64,000 bases of DNA from CAVXXB01 sp963765585 (GTDB taxonomy: Bacteria > Calditrichota > Calditrichia > JAJRVZ01), in assembly GCA_963765585.1 (NCBI GenBank), contig CAVXXB010000011.1, forward strand, positions 248,001 to 312,000, given 5' to 3'. The notes beneath the pieces were generated by a model. That model searched no databases. It was not told the DNA's origin and saw only the letters and a list, made by a program, of their open reading frames with translations. Each line of letters starts with the position of its first letter. The stretch's first letter is position 1. The translations under genes and the position numbers were made by a program. Below, piece after piece: positions 18,679-27,090 of this stretch.

Positions 18679-20205
18679 ATGAAAAAAGAAATTATTATTA
18701 ATGCCACCAACGAAGAAACCCGTATCGCTATTCGGGAAGACGAACAGTTGGTCGAGTTATTTATTGAAAAACCCGAAGCTCAGCGTATGGTGGGCGATAT
18801 TTATCTTGGCAAAGTAAGCCGTGTACTACCCGGCATGCAAGCTGCCTTTATTGATATCGGCCACGAACAAAATGCATTTCTGCACTTTTCCGATGTATCG
18901 GAGGCCACAAACCAATTTTTAGTGGATTTTGAGGAAGATGAAGATTCGGAAGGAAGCGCCCCCGTCAATAACCAGAATTTCATTGCTGCCAAAGACCTGA
19001 AACAAGGCAACGATATTGTGGTCCAGATCATGAAAGAACCGATCGGCACCAAGGGATCTCGCGTAACCTCCCAGATTTCGGTCCCTGGTCGATATGCTGT
19101 ACTGGTGCCCAACCAAACCTATATTGGCGTTTCACGTAAAATTTACAATTTTAAGGAGAAGAAGCGTCTTAAAGGTATTGCCCGAAACACACTGCCCAAA
19201 AATTTTGGTTTGATCATCCGGACACAAGCTGAGGAAAAACCGGACAAGCTATTAATAAATGATATAAAGGGCTTGTTAAAACTCTGGGCAAAAATTGACA
19301 AAAAGATAAGGGAGTCCAAAGCACCGGAAATTGCCTACAAAGACATGGGCATGGCATCGTCAATAATTCGTGATCTGTTTACCACTGATGTGGATCGCGT
19401 TGTAGTCGATTCGCGGAAATTGATGAGCGAGATTATATCATACGTCAAAGAAGTGACACCAAAACTAAAACATAAAATCGAGTACTATAAGGCCAATCAA
19501 CCTATTTTTGAAAGCTTTGAGATCGAGAAACAAATCAGCAAGAGCATGGAATCAAAGGTTTGGATGAAAAATGGTGCATATGTTGTAATCCAGGCCACCG
19601 AAGCTATGATATCGATTGATGTTAATAGTGGCAAGTTTATCGGGCGCAAGGATCATGAAACAAATTCGCTAAAAATTAATATGGAAGCGGCCAGGGAAAT
19701 TGCACGCCAGGTAAGATTACGGGATATTGGCGGACTCATTGTCATCGATTTTATTGATGTGCTTCAGGAGAATAATAAGCAGAAGATCTTTCAGGAGTTA
19801 AAACGGGAATTTAACAAAGATCGTTCGATCACAAAAATTGAGGAAATGAGCCGGTTTGGCCTCATGGAGATGACCCGGCAACGCATACGTCCCAGTGTGC
19901 TGCATTCAATGCATGAAGACTGCCCGTTGTGCAAGGGAACCGGGCTGGTACCATCACTAAACACTATTATTGCTGATCTGGAACGTTGGATCCAGTTTTA
20001 CCGTGCGAAGCGTGGAGATCGCAGAATATCAATCCGGGTAAATTCGGAAATATTTTCATATGTGATGAGGGGTAAATTTTCACGCCGGTTACAGCTTATG
20101 TGGAAATACTGGATGAAGATCAATTTCATCAAGGATGATTCTGTACCTTTCAGACAATACAAGGTTTACGATCGTAAAAATAAATCGGAAATAATCCTGA
20201 AATGA
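18679..20205 (+). CDS. rng: Ribonuclease G/E family endoribonuclease
   Basis: A 508-residue enzyme of RNase G length, lacking the long RNase E C-terminal scaffold. An S1 RNA-binding domain spans about residues 35-130 (GDIYLGKVSRVLPGMQAAFIDI). The catalytic metal aspartates are in ISIDVNSGKF and GGLIVIDFIDV. The zinc-link cysteines are in CPLCKGTG. The ATG at 18679 follows GAGGAAG. The gene lies between the radical SAM gene and rplU, the order common to many phyla, and probably forms one operon with them. Confidence 0.94.
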   Translation: MKKEIIINATNEETRIAIREDEQLVELFIEKPEAQRMVGDIYLGKVSRVLPGMQAAFIDIGHEQNAFLHFSDVSEATNQFLVDFEEDEDSEGSAPVNNQNFIAAKDLKQGNDIVVQIMKEPIGTKGSRVTSQISVPGRYAVLVPNQTYIGVSRKIYNFKEKKRLKGIARNTLPKNFGLIIRTQAEEKPDKLLINDIKGLLKLWAKIDKKIRESKAPEIAYKDMGMASSIIRDLFTTDVDRVVVDSRKLMSEIISYVKEVTPKLKHKIEYYKANQPIFESFEIEKQISKSMESKVWMKNGAYVVIQATEAMISIDVNSGKFIGRKDHETNSLKINMEAAREIARQVRLRDIGGLIVIDFIDVLQENNKQKIFQELKREFNKDRSITKIEEMSRFGLMEMTRQRIRPSVLHSMHEDCPLCKGTGLVPSLNTIIADLERWIQFYRAKRGDRRISIRVNSEIFSYVMRGKFSRRLQLMWKYWMKINFIKDDSVPFRQYKVYDRKNKSEIILK

Positions 20206-20280
20206 GTCTTGACTATACTGGGTTTCATCCTTAAATTTAATGCTCGATTTTTTATATTTTTTTTAGGAGAAAATAGCTGA

Positions 20281-20895
20281 ATGCAAGCAGTTGTGGAAAT
20301 CGGCGGAAAGCAATTCCGGGTTGCCAAAGATATGACTATCAAAGTTCCGCATCTTCAGGGAGATGCAGGTGAGAAAGTAGACTTTGATCAGGTATATATG
20401 GTAGAAGATGATAAAGGCAATGTAACTCTGGGCAAACCGCTGGTCAAAGATACCAGTGTCTCAGCAAAAATTGTTGAGCATGGCAGAGAAAAAAAGATTA
20501 TTGTGTTCAAGAAGAAACGGCGTAAAGGTTATCAGAAGAAAAACGGTCATCGCCAGGGATTCTCATTAATCGAAATTACCGGCATTGGTGCAGCCAAAAA
20601 AGCACCAGCAAAAAAAGCAGCCACTGCGACCGATGTACCGGTCAAAGCAACACCGGCTGAGAAAACAGTAAAAGCAGCCGCCAAACCGGCAGCCAAGACA
20701 CCGGCAAAAGCAAAAGCGGCTACTGCAGAGAAATCTGCAAAATCAGAAGCTAAGACAGTTAAAAAAGCGCCGGCTAAAAAAGCAACAACTGCAAAGAAAG
20801 CTACCGCGGATAAAAAGCCTGCTGCCAAGACAACTGCTGCAAAAAAGCCAGCTAAAGCCGCAAGCGCAGCAAAAAAAGATGTAAAGGAGGACTAA
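20281..20895 (+). CDS. rplU: Ribosomal protein L21 with lysine/alanine-rich C-terminal tail
   Basis: Residues 1-102 are a complete L21 (MQAVVEIGGKQFRV, KKRRKGYQKKNGHRQGFS). A further 102 residues follow, made almost only of Ala, Lys, Thr and Pro in AKKAPAKK-like units, resembling bacterial histone H1-like tails. L21 normally ends at about 103 residues. The tail is not a frameshift artefact: the frame continues to a stop and the L27 ribosome site (AAGGAGG) sits within its last codons. The ATG is preceded by AGGAGAAAATAGCTG. The function of the tail is unknown; RNA or DNA binding is likely from its charge. Confidence 0.95.
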   Translation: MQAVVEIGGKQFRVAKDMTIKVPHLQGDAGEKVDFDQVYMVEDDKGNVTLGKPLVKDTSVSAKIVEHGREKKIIVFKKKRRKGYQKKNGHRQGFSLIEITGIGAAKKAPAKKAATATDVPVKATPAEKTVKAAAKPAAKTPAKAKAATAEKSAKSEAKTVKKAPAKKATTAKKATADKKPAAKTTAAKKPAKAASAAKKDVKED

Positions 20896-20896
20896 G

Positions 20897-21154
20897 ATGG
20901 CTCATAAAAAAGGTGTTGGAAGTTCCAGAAATGGACGTGAAAGTCACTCCCAGAGACTGGGTGTCAAGGCATTTGGTGGTGAACTTGTAACCGCAGGTTC
21001 TATCATTATGCGTCAGCGTGGTACAAAAATCCACCCGGGACAGAATGTCGGCATCGGCGGCGACGATACATTATTTGCAAAAATCGATGGCAATGTAACA
21101 TTCGAGCGTAAGGGTCGTGACCGCAAGCAGGTCAGTGTTTACCCACAAGCATAA
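20897..21154 (+). CDS. rpmA: Ribosomal protein L27
   Basis: An 85-residue L27 of normal length, starting MAHKKGVGSSRNGRESHSQR and holding the RQRGTKIHPGQNVGIGGDDTLFA core. It lies near the peptidyl transferase centre of the 50S subunit. It starts 2 bases after rplU stops, behind AAGGAGG, so the two are translationally coupled. There is no N-terminal cleavage extension of the Firmicutes type. A strong terminator follows. Confidence 0.97.
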   Translation: MAHKKGVGSSRNGRESHSQRLGVKAFGGELVTAGSIIMRQRGTKIHPGQNVGIGGDDTLFAKIDGNVTFERKGRDRKQVSVYPQA

Positions 21155-21177
21155 AACTTAATAAATTTTGATATATA

Positions 21178-21210
21178 GGGTTGTCTCTCATTTGAGGCAA
21201 CCCTTTTTTT
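21178..21210 (+). terminator. Rho-independent terminator after rpmA
   Basis: GGGTTGTCTC and GAGGCAACCC form a 10-pair stem (one G-T) around a 6-base loop, followed by seven T residues. It ends the radical SAM, rng, rplU, rpmA operon. Confidence 0.93.
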
Positions 21211-21805
21211 ATGCTTGAAATTCGAATGAAGTCCCCTCCTTGCGGTTGCCGTCAGGTAGCCGGAGGGAGGGTCGAAGATCCGCACGCCAGTTGGCGTATC
21301 TTCGACCAATCGGCGGAGATGTAGGGGAGGGTTATCCTGCGGTTAAATTCAATTAATCGAAACAGCATCAAAGTTGAAATGCCCAATGTCCAAGCACAAA
21401 TGTCAAATCAATGACAAAAATCAAATGCCTGAATAAAAGTGAATTATTTTTTTTGGACATTGAGTATTGATTTGGCCATTCGGATTTTGACATTGGACAT
21501 TTTTAATCTCGTGCTCTGTCGATTTCTCCGCGTACTTTGCGGTAAATCTTTTTGTCCCCAACCAGTCAAAATTGCCATGCTTAGGTGCTTAGGGACTGAG
21601 GGACTTTTTTTAAGTATTTGCTTCGGGTATAAGGTTCTTATCCATAAGATCCCGTTCCGGGACAAGATGACCAACCGGAAACAGCATACCATTATACAAA
21701 TTGGATTTTTCCAGTAACTTTTCTAAATTCTTATCATCCAATTATAATATATATTAAACGACCAAAAACAGTATAAAACCTCAATTTGAATAAAGGAGAA
21801 TTAAC
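21211..21805. repeat. Repeat-filled gap with four intergenic repeat families
   Basis: This gap holds no credible gene. From left to right: a CCCCTCC/GGAGGGG element at 21231-21336; an ATGTCCAATG-type inverted repeat at 21379-21503; a single arm of the CGCAAAG family near 21515-21547; and a 93-base TTAGGTGCTTAGGGACT...GACAAGATGACC element at 21581-21673. The open frame at 21439-21717 lies across these repeats and is judged spurious. Confidence 0.6.
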
Positions 21806-21994
21806 ATGACGAAGAACGTAGGTGGTATTGATCGTATTCTGAGATTTGTTGTAGGTATTGTATTAATCGCACTGGTATTCGTAGGTCCTCAGACACCATG
21901 GGGCTGGATCGGGTTGGTTCCCCTGGCCACTGCCATTTTCAATTTCTGTCCGGCGTACTTTCCGTTTAAATTTAGTACAGCCAAGAAAAGTTAG
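21806..21994 (+). CDS. DUF2892 (YgaP-like transmembrane) protein
   Basis: A 62-residue two-helix membrane protein with the DUF2892 features: N-terminal MTKNVGGIDRILRFVVGI and LVPLATAIFNFCPAYFPF, where the family's conserved Cys-Pro lies. AAAGGAGAA gives a strong ribosome site 8 bases before the ATG. In other bacteria this domain is alone or joined to rhodanese modules. It appears monocistronic here, with repeats on both sides. Confidence 0.88.
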   Translation: MTKNVGGIDRILRFVVGIVLIALVFVGPQTPWGWIGLVPLATAIFNFCPAYFPFKFSTAKKS

Positions 21995-22044
21995 AACAAA
22001 TTAACCAACAGGTAAAAGGCAAAAGGCCCAAGGCCAAAGGATCT

Positions 22045-22131
22045 GGTGCTTAGGGCCTGATGGATTTTTTTAAGTATTTGCTTCGGATAAAAGGTTCTTA
22101 TCCATAGGATCCCGTTCCGCGACAGCATGAC
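22045..22131. repeat. GGTGCTTAGGG...CGACAGCATGAC intergenic repeat (copy 2)
   Basis: About 87 bases, closely similar to 21581-21673 and 43449-43533 in the shared core TTTAAGTATTTGCTTCGG, then AGGTTCTTATCCATAGGATC and CCCGTTCC. It is followed at 22140-22215 by a CGCAGAG-type palindrome whose right arm runs into the 3' end of the broken alkA gene. Confidence 0.6.
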
Positions 22132-22210
22132 ATTTATAAACGTAATGATCGCAGAGTTTATTTATTATTTATTCTCTGCGTTCTTTTCGCTTTCTCCGCG
22201 CACTCTGCGG

Positions 22211-22839
22211 TTAATCCCTAGCTGATTCACTCAAATAATAATGCCACAAAATCCGCGCCGCCACCGAGCGCCAGGGTTTCCATTGCTCAGTTATTTTTAA
22301 CAATTCATCGCCATTAGTTCCTGGGTGGGATTTTTTTCAGTTTTATCAGCGCCTTAACCAGTGCCAGATCTCCCTGGGGCCAGATATCTTTTCGCTGTAA
22401 CGCCATCAATAAATATATATCAATGGTCCAACGACCGATTCCTTTTACTTTGATCAGGATATCATTCACCTGTGCATCCGGTAGATTTATCAGTTCATCC
22501 AGATTGAGCTGATTTTGCGACAATTAAATCCGCCAGATTTCTTGCATACGCAGTTTTTTGCCGGCTAAAGCCAATTTTCTTTAACTGGTTGTCATCAAGG
22601 GGTAAAAAGTTTTGCGGCGTAATCTCATTTATAGCAGCCTCCAATTTCATATAACATGCAGCCGCTGAAGCCAGCGAAACCTGCTGTTCCAGAATAATTT
22701 TGAGTAAGCTGGCAAAACCGGGTTCCCGGTTCCATAGGGGCGGAATTCCATACTTTAATATAACCGAGTGCAGATCGTTATCATTTTTGCACAGAAACGT
22801 TACACCTTGTTTTAGTGTATTTTCAGTTATTAATTCCAT
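22211..22839 (-). pseudogene. AlkA-type DNA-3-methyladenine glycosylase, broken by two frameshifts
   Basis: Three pieces in different frames together make a normal HhH-GPD glycosylase of about 205 residues. Piece one (22839-22510) has ILEQQVSLASAAACYMKLE and ARNLADLI. Piece two (about 22520-22314) has the helix-hairpin-helix and catalytic region VKGIGRWTIDIYLLMAL, with the active aspartate in TID. Piece three (22315-22211) has EQWKPWRSVAARILWHYY. Single-base shifts near 22515 and 22315 restore the whole. The ATG at 22839 overlaps the end of the Ada-like gene by 17 bases, a natural operon for alkylation repair. It may be a real pseudogene or two sequencing indels. Confidence 0.78.
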
Positions 22840-23707
22840 CCGCCATCCCGGTTTCAATTCTCGCAGATTCCCAGGCCAGTATGGCTTTTTTCCTGGCCGG
22901 ACCACCCTGGTAATTTCCAAATTCGCCTAATTTTCTTATTACTCTATGACATGGAATTAAATATGATATGGGATTCCTGGCTACCGCGCTGCCCACCGCC
23001 CGCACCGCTTTTGGACTACCGATTTGTGCGGCAATATCTTCATATGCCATAACCATGCCTTCCGGTATACGCAACAGCGCCTCCCACACTTTAATTTGAA
23101 AATTGGTCCCATGAACAAACAAACGAAATGGATTCTCTGTATTCCAGCCTTCGGGATTAAAAATGGCATCGATTATCGATTCTGTCCTGGCCGGATTCTT
23201 TATCAGATCTGCTTGCGGCCATGTTTGGCGAAGTACATTAAAATAATGATCCTGATTTCCCTGGTGAATAAAATAGAATCCACAGATACCTCTTTCGGTT
23301 GTCGCCATCAGACAGTCGCCAAATAGGGTTGCATGATACCCATAATCAATTCTTATCCCGGCCCCGCGTTCACGGTATTCACCCGGTGTCATGGCTTCAC
23401 AAGAGATAAACAGATCATGTAACCGGCCTGACCCCGATAAACCTGACTTGTAAGCCACTTCGAGTAAGCTTTCTGATTTCCGTAACAACTGTTTGGCGTG
23501 TTCTTTGGTAATATATTGCAGGAAACGTTTTGGACTGATTCCAACCCAGCGTTTAAATAGTTTTTGAAAATGATATTCACTGACTCCAATATATCGGGCT
23601 ATTTCATCCAATTCCGGTTGCTGATCAAAATTATTTTCGACAAACTGGATTGCTTTCTCGATCCGTTCAAAATCGAGTGCCTGCTGTTCTATTCTTTCAT
23701 TCATCAT
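22823..23707 (-). CDS. Ada-like AraC regulator fused to O6-methylguanine-DNA methyltransferase
   Basis: A 294-residue protein. Residues about 10-115 form an AraC-type HTH domain (YIGVSEYHFQKLFKRWVGIS). Residues about 125-285 form a methylguanine methyltransferase with the acceptor cysteine in SYLIPCHRVIR and the finger loop GEFGNYQGGPARKKAIL. The N-terminal zinc domain of E. coli Ada, whose Cys38 senses methylphosphotriesters, is missing. This layout is common outside Proteobacteria; how it senses damage is unclear. The alkA remnant overlaps its 3' end, so they form an operon. The start could be either of two adjacent ATGs. Confidence 0.9.
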   Translation of the reverse strand: MMNERIEQQALDFERIEKAIQFVENNFDQQPELDEIARYIGVSEYHFQKLFKRWVGISPKRFLQYITKEHAKQLLRKSESLLEVAYKSGLSGSGRLHDLFISCEAMTPGEYRERGAGIRIDYGYHATLFGDCLMATTERGICGFYFIHQGNQDHYFNVLRQTWPQADLIKNPARTESIIDAIFNPEGWNTENPFRLFVHGTNFQIKVWEALLRIPEGMVMAYEDIAAQIGSPKAVRAVGSAVARNPISYLIPCHRVIRKLGEFGNYQGGPARKKAILAWESARIETGMADGINN

Positions 23708-24013
23708 TCGACCTCACAGTAAATTATTTTTTCAAATTTACTGCATATATTATTATTCAAAACCCGATTCTTGCGGTTTTGTTTGTCCAGGGTAGTCTTC
23801 GGGACGATATCTTTTTTAACCGCAGAGAGCGCCGAGGGATAACCCTCCCCTAAATCCCCTACCTCCGACTACCTGACAGCAGCCGCAAGGAGGGGACTTG
23901 ATGAGCGCACAATCGCCGGAAAGATCCCTAAAGGGATGACAACTGACCGGGTGTTTCAAAATTCAAAATTCTACATTCATCATTCAACATTTTGTCGGGG
24001 ATTCAGGGGAGGG
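23708..24013. repeat. Repeat gap between amn and ada
   Basis: This contains a CGCAGAG arm (23818-23838), a CCCTCCCCTAAATCCCC...GGAGGGGACTTG element at 23841-23898 related to those at 21231 and 25205, and a short AAAGATCCCTAAAGGGATGAC hairpin near 23920. No gene is seen. Confidence 0.5.
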
Positions 24014-24787
24014 TCAATAACTAAAATGCTTTATCTGCTCGCCTTTATCTCCAATCTCGGTCATCGCTTCCACACCAAGATGTAAATGAAGATTGGCGAA
24101 TTGCTCGTTCACCTTTTTGTCCATCTCCTCGGTCTTGATTCCCTCAGGTACCAGGGGCATATCCGAGACCAGCAACAACGCACCACGTGCAATTTCATTC
24201 ACATGGCCGACAATAAAAATTGTCGCGGTTTCCATATCAATTCCAATGGCCGACAAACTCGCAAGATAGTCTTTAAAAACCTGATCCCACTCCCAGACAC
24301 GGCGATTGGTTGTATAAATTACCCCGGTCCGGTAATCATGTTCGTGTTCAAGAACTTTATCAGAAACAAATTTATGCAGTTTAAATGAAGGAAGCGCGGG
24401 AACCTCCGCAGGTAGATAATCATTGCTTGTGCCTTCACCGCGAATGGCAGCGATCGGCAAAATAAAGTGTCCTATTTCCGTGGAGTCCTTCAGACCGCCG
24501 CACTTTCCCAAAAACAACACGCCCTTTGGTTCGCGGGCAATTAAAAGATCCATGATGGTTGCCGCATTAGCAGAGCCCATCCCAAAATTGATAATCGAAA
24601 CACCATTATCATTGGTTGCCGTCTGCATGGGTCTGCCCTGCCCTTTTATTTCACAATCATATTCACTGGCAAACTGGTTCAGGTAATATTCAAAATTGGT
24701 CAGCAGAATATAATCACCAAAGTTATCAATTTCAGTCCCGGTATAGCGCGGCAGCCAGTTTTGTGCGATTTCAAGTTTTGTTTTCAT
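24014..24787 (-). CDS. amn: AMP nucleosidase
   Basis: A 257-residue nucleoside phosphorylase-fold enzyme that splits AMP into adenine and ribose 5-phosphate. The motifs are IINFGMGSANAATIMDLL, GVLFLGKCGGLKDSTEIG and, near residue 190, IGIDMETATIF, whose Glu and Asp contact the ribose and base in this superfamily. It matches the short form found in Bacteroidota and relatives, without the extra N-terminal domain of E. coli Amn. The ATG at 24787 has no strong ribosome site. It is flanked by repeat-filled gaps and appears to be transcribed alone. Confidence 0.9.
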   Translation of the reverse strand: MKTKLEIAQNWLPRYTGTEIDNFGDYILLTNFEYYLNQFASEYDCEIKGQGRPMQTATNDNGVSIINFGMGSANAATIMDLLIAREPKGVLFLGKCGGLKDSTEIGHFILPIAAIRGEGTSNDYLPAEVPALPSFKLHKFVSDKVLEHEHDYRTGVIYTTNRRVWEWDQVFKDYLASLSAIGIDMETATIFIVGHVNEIARGALLLVSDMPLVPEGIKTEEMDKKVNEQFANLHLHLGVEAMTEIGDKGEQIKHFSY

Positions 24788-25262
24788 TAGTATTTTGCCT
24801 CATCGAAATATGTTTAGTTACACGAAGATCACGAAGGATGCACGAAGAAAACGAAGGAATTAATAATATTAATTTTATTTATCTTAATACTATCCTGAAT
24901 TATTCATAACCACAAATCACAAAGATATAAATTTAAAATAAATAACAGGTTATCAGAAGTATTATACTTAAATTATTCATTATTGTATATAATTATTAAG
25001 TTTATAATCCCATTTTCTTCGTGCCTTTGAGTCTTGGTGGTAAAATTTGTCAATAAATCTGGCAAAATAATTTATGATATAAATATTTTTTTAAATGTAA
25101 TCATATTTTAAGATCAATAATTAAAAATAATACGTATAAAAAAACAAATATATTAGATCTTCGTGCCCTTCGTGCCAGTAAAAGAATCCAATTGCCATTA
25201 ATGTCAAGTCCCCTCCTTGCGACTCGCGTTAGTGAGTCGGAGGGAGGGGATTTAGGGGAGGG
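24788..25262. repeat. 475-base gap with CACGAAG arms and a CCCCTCC element
   Basis: The left arm (24821-24858) has repeated CACGAAG and ACGAAGG words. An opposite arm, CTTCGTGCCTTTGAGTC..., lies at 25018-25050 and another at 25158-25183. The 170 bases between the arms are very AT-rich with no ORF. A CAAGTCCCCTCCTTGCG...GGAGGG element ends the gap at 25205-25267 and runs just over the stop of the next gene. Single arms of the same family occur at 2863-2890 and 35704-35735. Confidence 0.5.
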
Positions 25263-26831
25263 TCATCCCAACCTTAAATTTTCCACAAACAGATCCTGAA
25301 ACTCCGGTTTACCCGCCAACTCAACAAATTGCGTCGTATCGGTCAGCATTCTGGCATGCGCCAACAGATCTGAATTGCCCAGAACCAAACGACTCCCTTC
25401 CATTGAAGCATTTCCGATAAAGTGAATTTTATTGACATCACTCAATGGGACCAGACCCAGGCTGATTGCTGCTTCAGGACGGATAAAGTTTCCGAATGCA
25501 CCTGCGATATATACATCGTCAATTTCTGATGGCTGAATTCCCGCGAGTTGAGCTAGCATTTCCCATGCGGTAATTATTGCCGATCGGGCCAATTGAAATT
25601 CACGAATATCGGATTGTGTTAAATACACGTTTCGTCCCGATTCTGATTTATCCGTATTTAATAAGAAAGCCTTGTTTGATTCAAATTCCTGCACCAGAAA
25701 ACCAAAATCAGCAACTTTAGTCTCAATTAACCCGGAATCATTGATCGCACCAGATCGGTGCAATTTCTCCACCAAATGAAATAAACCGCTACCACAAATT
25801 CCACGCACCGGTTTATCCCTGATTGTCTTAAGATTTCCATCATGGTCGATGTCAAATATTGCACCGGATTCTGCACGCATCCCAAATCGAATATTAGCCC
25901 CTTCCAGTGCCGGCCCTGCCGGAGAAGATGCCGCAAATCGGCCACTGGAATGCTCGAGCACCACCTCACAATTGGTACCAATATCGATTAATAGTTTTAT
26001 CTTATTTTCCTTCTTACCAAATCCGGCGCATATCAGGTCGGAAACAATATCGCCGCCCACATAGCCGCCAATGTTTGGCATTATGTGCACCTCAGCCTGT
26101 GGATGAATATCCAATCCAGTCTCCTCTGCACTCAGGGTGTTCATATAATGAAATACCGGTTCAAAGGGTGCAAACCCAAGAGACCTGGGATTAATCCCCA
26201 GAAACAGATGATTCATAACGGCATTTCCCGAAACCACACATGCATACACATTTCCCTTATCAAGGCCAGTGTCATGATAGATCTTATGTATCAGCAAATT
26301 TATTTTTGTCAGTAATACATCCTTCAACACCAATTCTGCATTCTTGTTTTGAGTGACATAATTAATACGGCTGATCAGATCATCTCCATACCTTGTCTGC
26401 GGATTGAGTGCCATTTCAATTGCGATGGTTTTCCCGGACACCAGATCAAGCATTCCGACAGCCAATGTTGTGGAACCCACATCAATGGCAATGCCATTGA
26501 TTTTAACAATTTCCGACTGGCTGGCAATATCAATCACTCTATCTTTACCCAGGATAGCCGCCAGTTTAAAATGCGCCTTGCGTAACATCTCAGGGTACTT
26601 ATTCAGGACCTGTCCCGGGATATTCATACCCGATGGCAAATCTGATTTTAGTAATTCTGCCTCACTGGTTAAATTCTCAAAATCTGAGGTCTGAATATTC
26701 AGATCCCTTAAATATACCAGTGGATTGGGAAGTGTCATCGTCCCGGACCCGCCTGCCATTATTTGTAATGAGGCGAGACAAATCTGATATTTCAATCTCT
26801 GCATCTTCGGTAATGATGCACTGACAAGCAA
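25263..26831 (-). CDS. ASKHA-domain corrinoid-activator-like protein (RACo/DUF4445), main fragment
   Basis: This is the C-terminal, nucleotide-binding part of a RACo-like reductive activator. Conserved features: linker LVYLRDLNIQTSDFENLTSE, phosphate motif GIAIDVGSTTLAVGMLDL, GNAVMNHLFLGI, LIDIGTNCEVVLE, SSPAGPALEGANIRFGMRA and VYIAGAFGNFI. Family members use ATP and a 2Fe-2S centre to reduce inactive Co(II) corrinoids. The first 30 residues read out of frame over the ferredoxin gene, so the true junction lies about 26740-26770, where the frame passes from the ferredoxin fragment. No corrinoid protein or methyltransferase is nearby. Confidence 0.83.
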   Translation of the reverse strand: MLVSASLPKMQRLKYQICLASLQIMAGGSGTMTLPNPLVYLRDLNIQTSDFENLTSEAELLKSDLPSGMNIPGQVLNKYPEMLRKAHFKLAAILGKDRVIDIASQSEIVKINGIAIDVGSTTLAVGMLDLVSGKTIAIEMALNPQTRYGDDLISRINYVTQNKNAELVLKDVLLTKINLLIHKIYHDTGLDKGNVYACVVSGNAVMNHLFLGINPRSLGFAPFEPVFHYMNTLSAEETGLDIHPQAEVHIMPNIGGYVGGDIVSDLICAGFGKKENKIKLLIDIGTNCEVVLEHSSGRFAASSPAGPALEGANIRFGMRAESGAIFDIDHDGNLKTIRDKPVRGICGSGLFHLVEKLHRSGAINDSGLIETKVADFGFLVQEFESNKAFLLNTDKSESGRNVYLTQSDIREFQLARSAIITAWEMLAQLAGIQPSEIDDVYIAGAFGNFIRPEAAISLGLVPLSDVNKIHFIGNASMEGSRLVLGNSDLLAHARMLTDTTQFVELAGKPEFQDLFVENLRLG

Positions 26832-27090
26832 GACGATATCCCTGATCCAGAAAATCCGGAGTCAGATACAGGCGATCATAGTAGGTGGGATGCGAAGCCC
26901 CCCTTTTAAAACGAATGATACATTTCCCACAGGTAGCATTGCCGCCACATGGTTGATATACCTGCAAATCATTCGATTCAATAACTTGCTTTAATAGTAT
27001 ACCAGGTTTTTCCCATAACTCAATATTACCCGGCATTATACTGATTTTTATAGACTTAGCTCGCTTATTCATTTTAAGCATCCACAACAT
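26677..27090 (-). CDS. 2Fe-2S ferredoxin domain of the RACo-like protein, N-terminal fragment
   Basis: A plant-type 2Fe-2S domain with ligands C48, C54, C57 (PCGGNATCGKC) and C89 (RLACQC). It reads on to NNGRRVRDDD and then loses similarity and stops. The next open frame, entered about 26750, continues with the normal linker of the family, so the two pieces are probably one gene with a single-base shift near the GGCGGGTCCGGGAC run. The ATG at 27090 overlaps the tamB stop (TAATG), which implies coupling; the ATG at 27072 is an alternative. As a stand-alone ferredoxin it would be unusual but possible. Confidence 0.78.
   Translation of the reverse strand: MLWMLKMNKRAKSIKISIMPGNIELWEKPGILLKQVIESNDLQVYQPCGGNATCGKCIIRFKRGASHPTYYDRLYLTPDFLDQGYRLACQCIITEDAEIEISDLSRLITNNGRRVRDDDTSQSTGIFKGSEYSDLRF

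Noticed and set aside
21439..21717. 92-codon ORF on the plus strand
   Set aside because: It runs across three intergenic repeat families, has no ribosome site, and the same words are found non-coding elsewhere in the window.
26677..27090. Stand-alone 2Fe-2S ferredoxin gene
   Set aside because: The following frame lacks an N-terminal ferredoxin but has the family linker, so a single frameshifted gene is the simpler reading.
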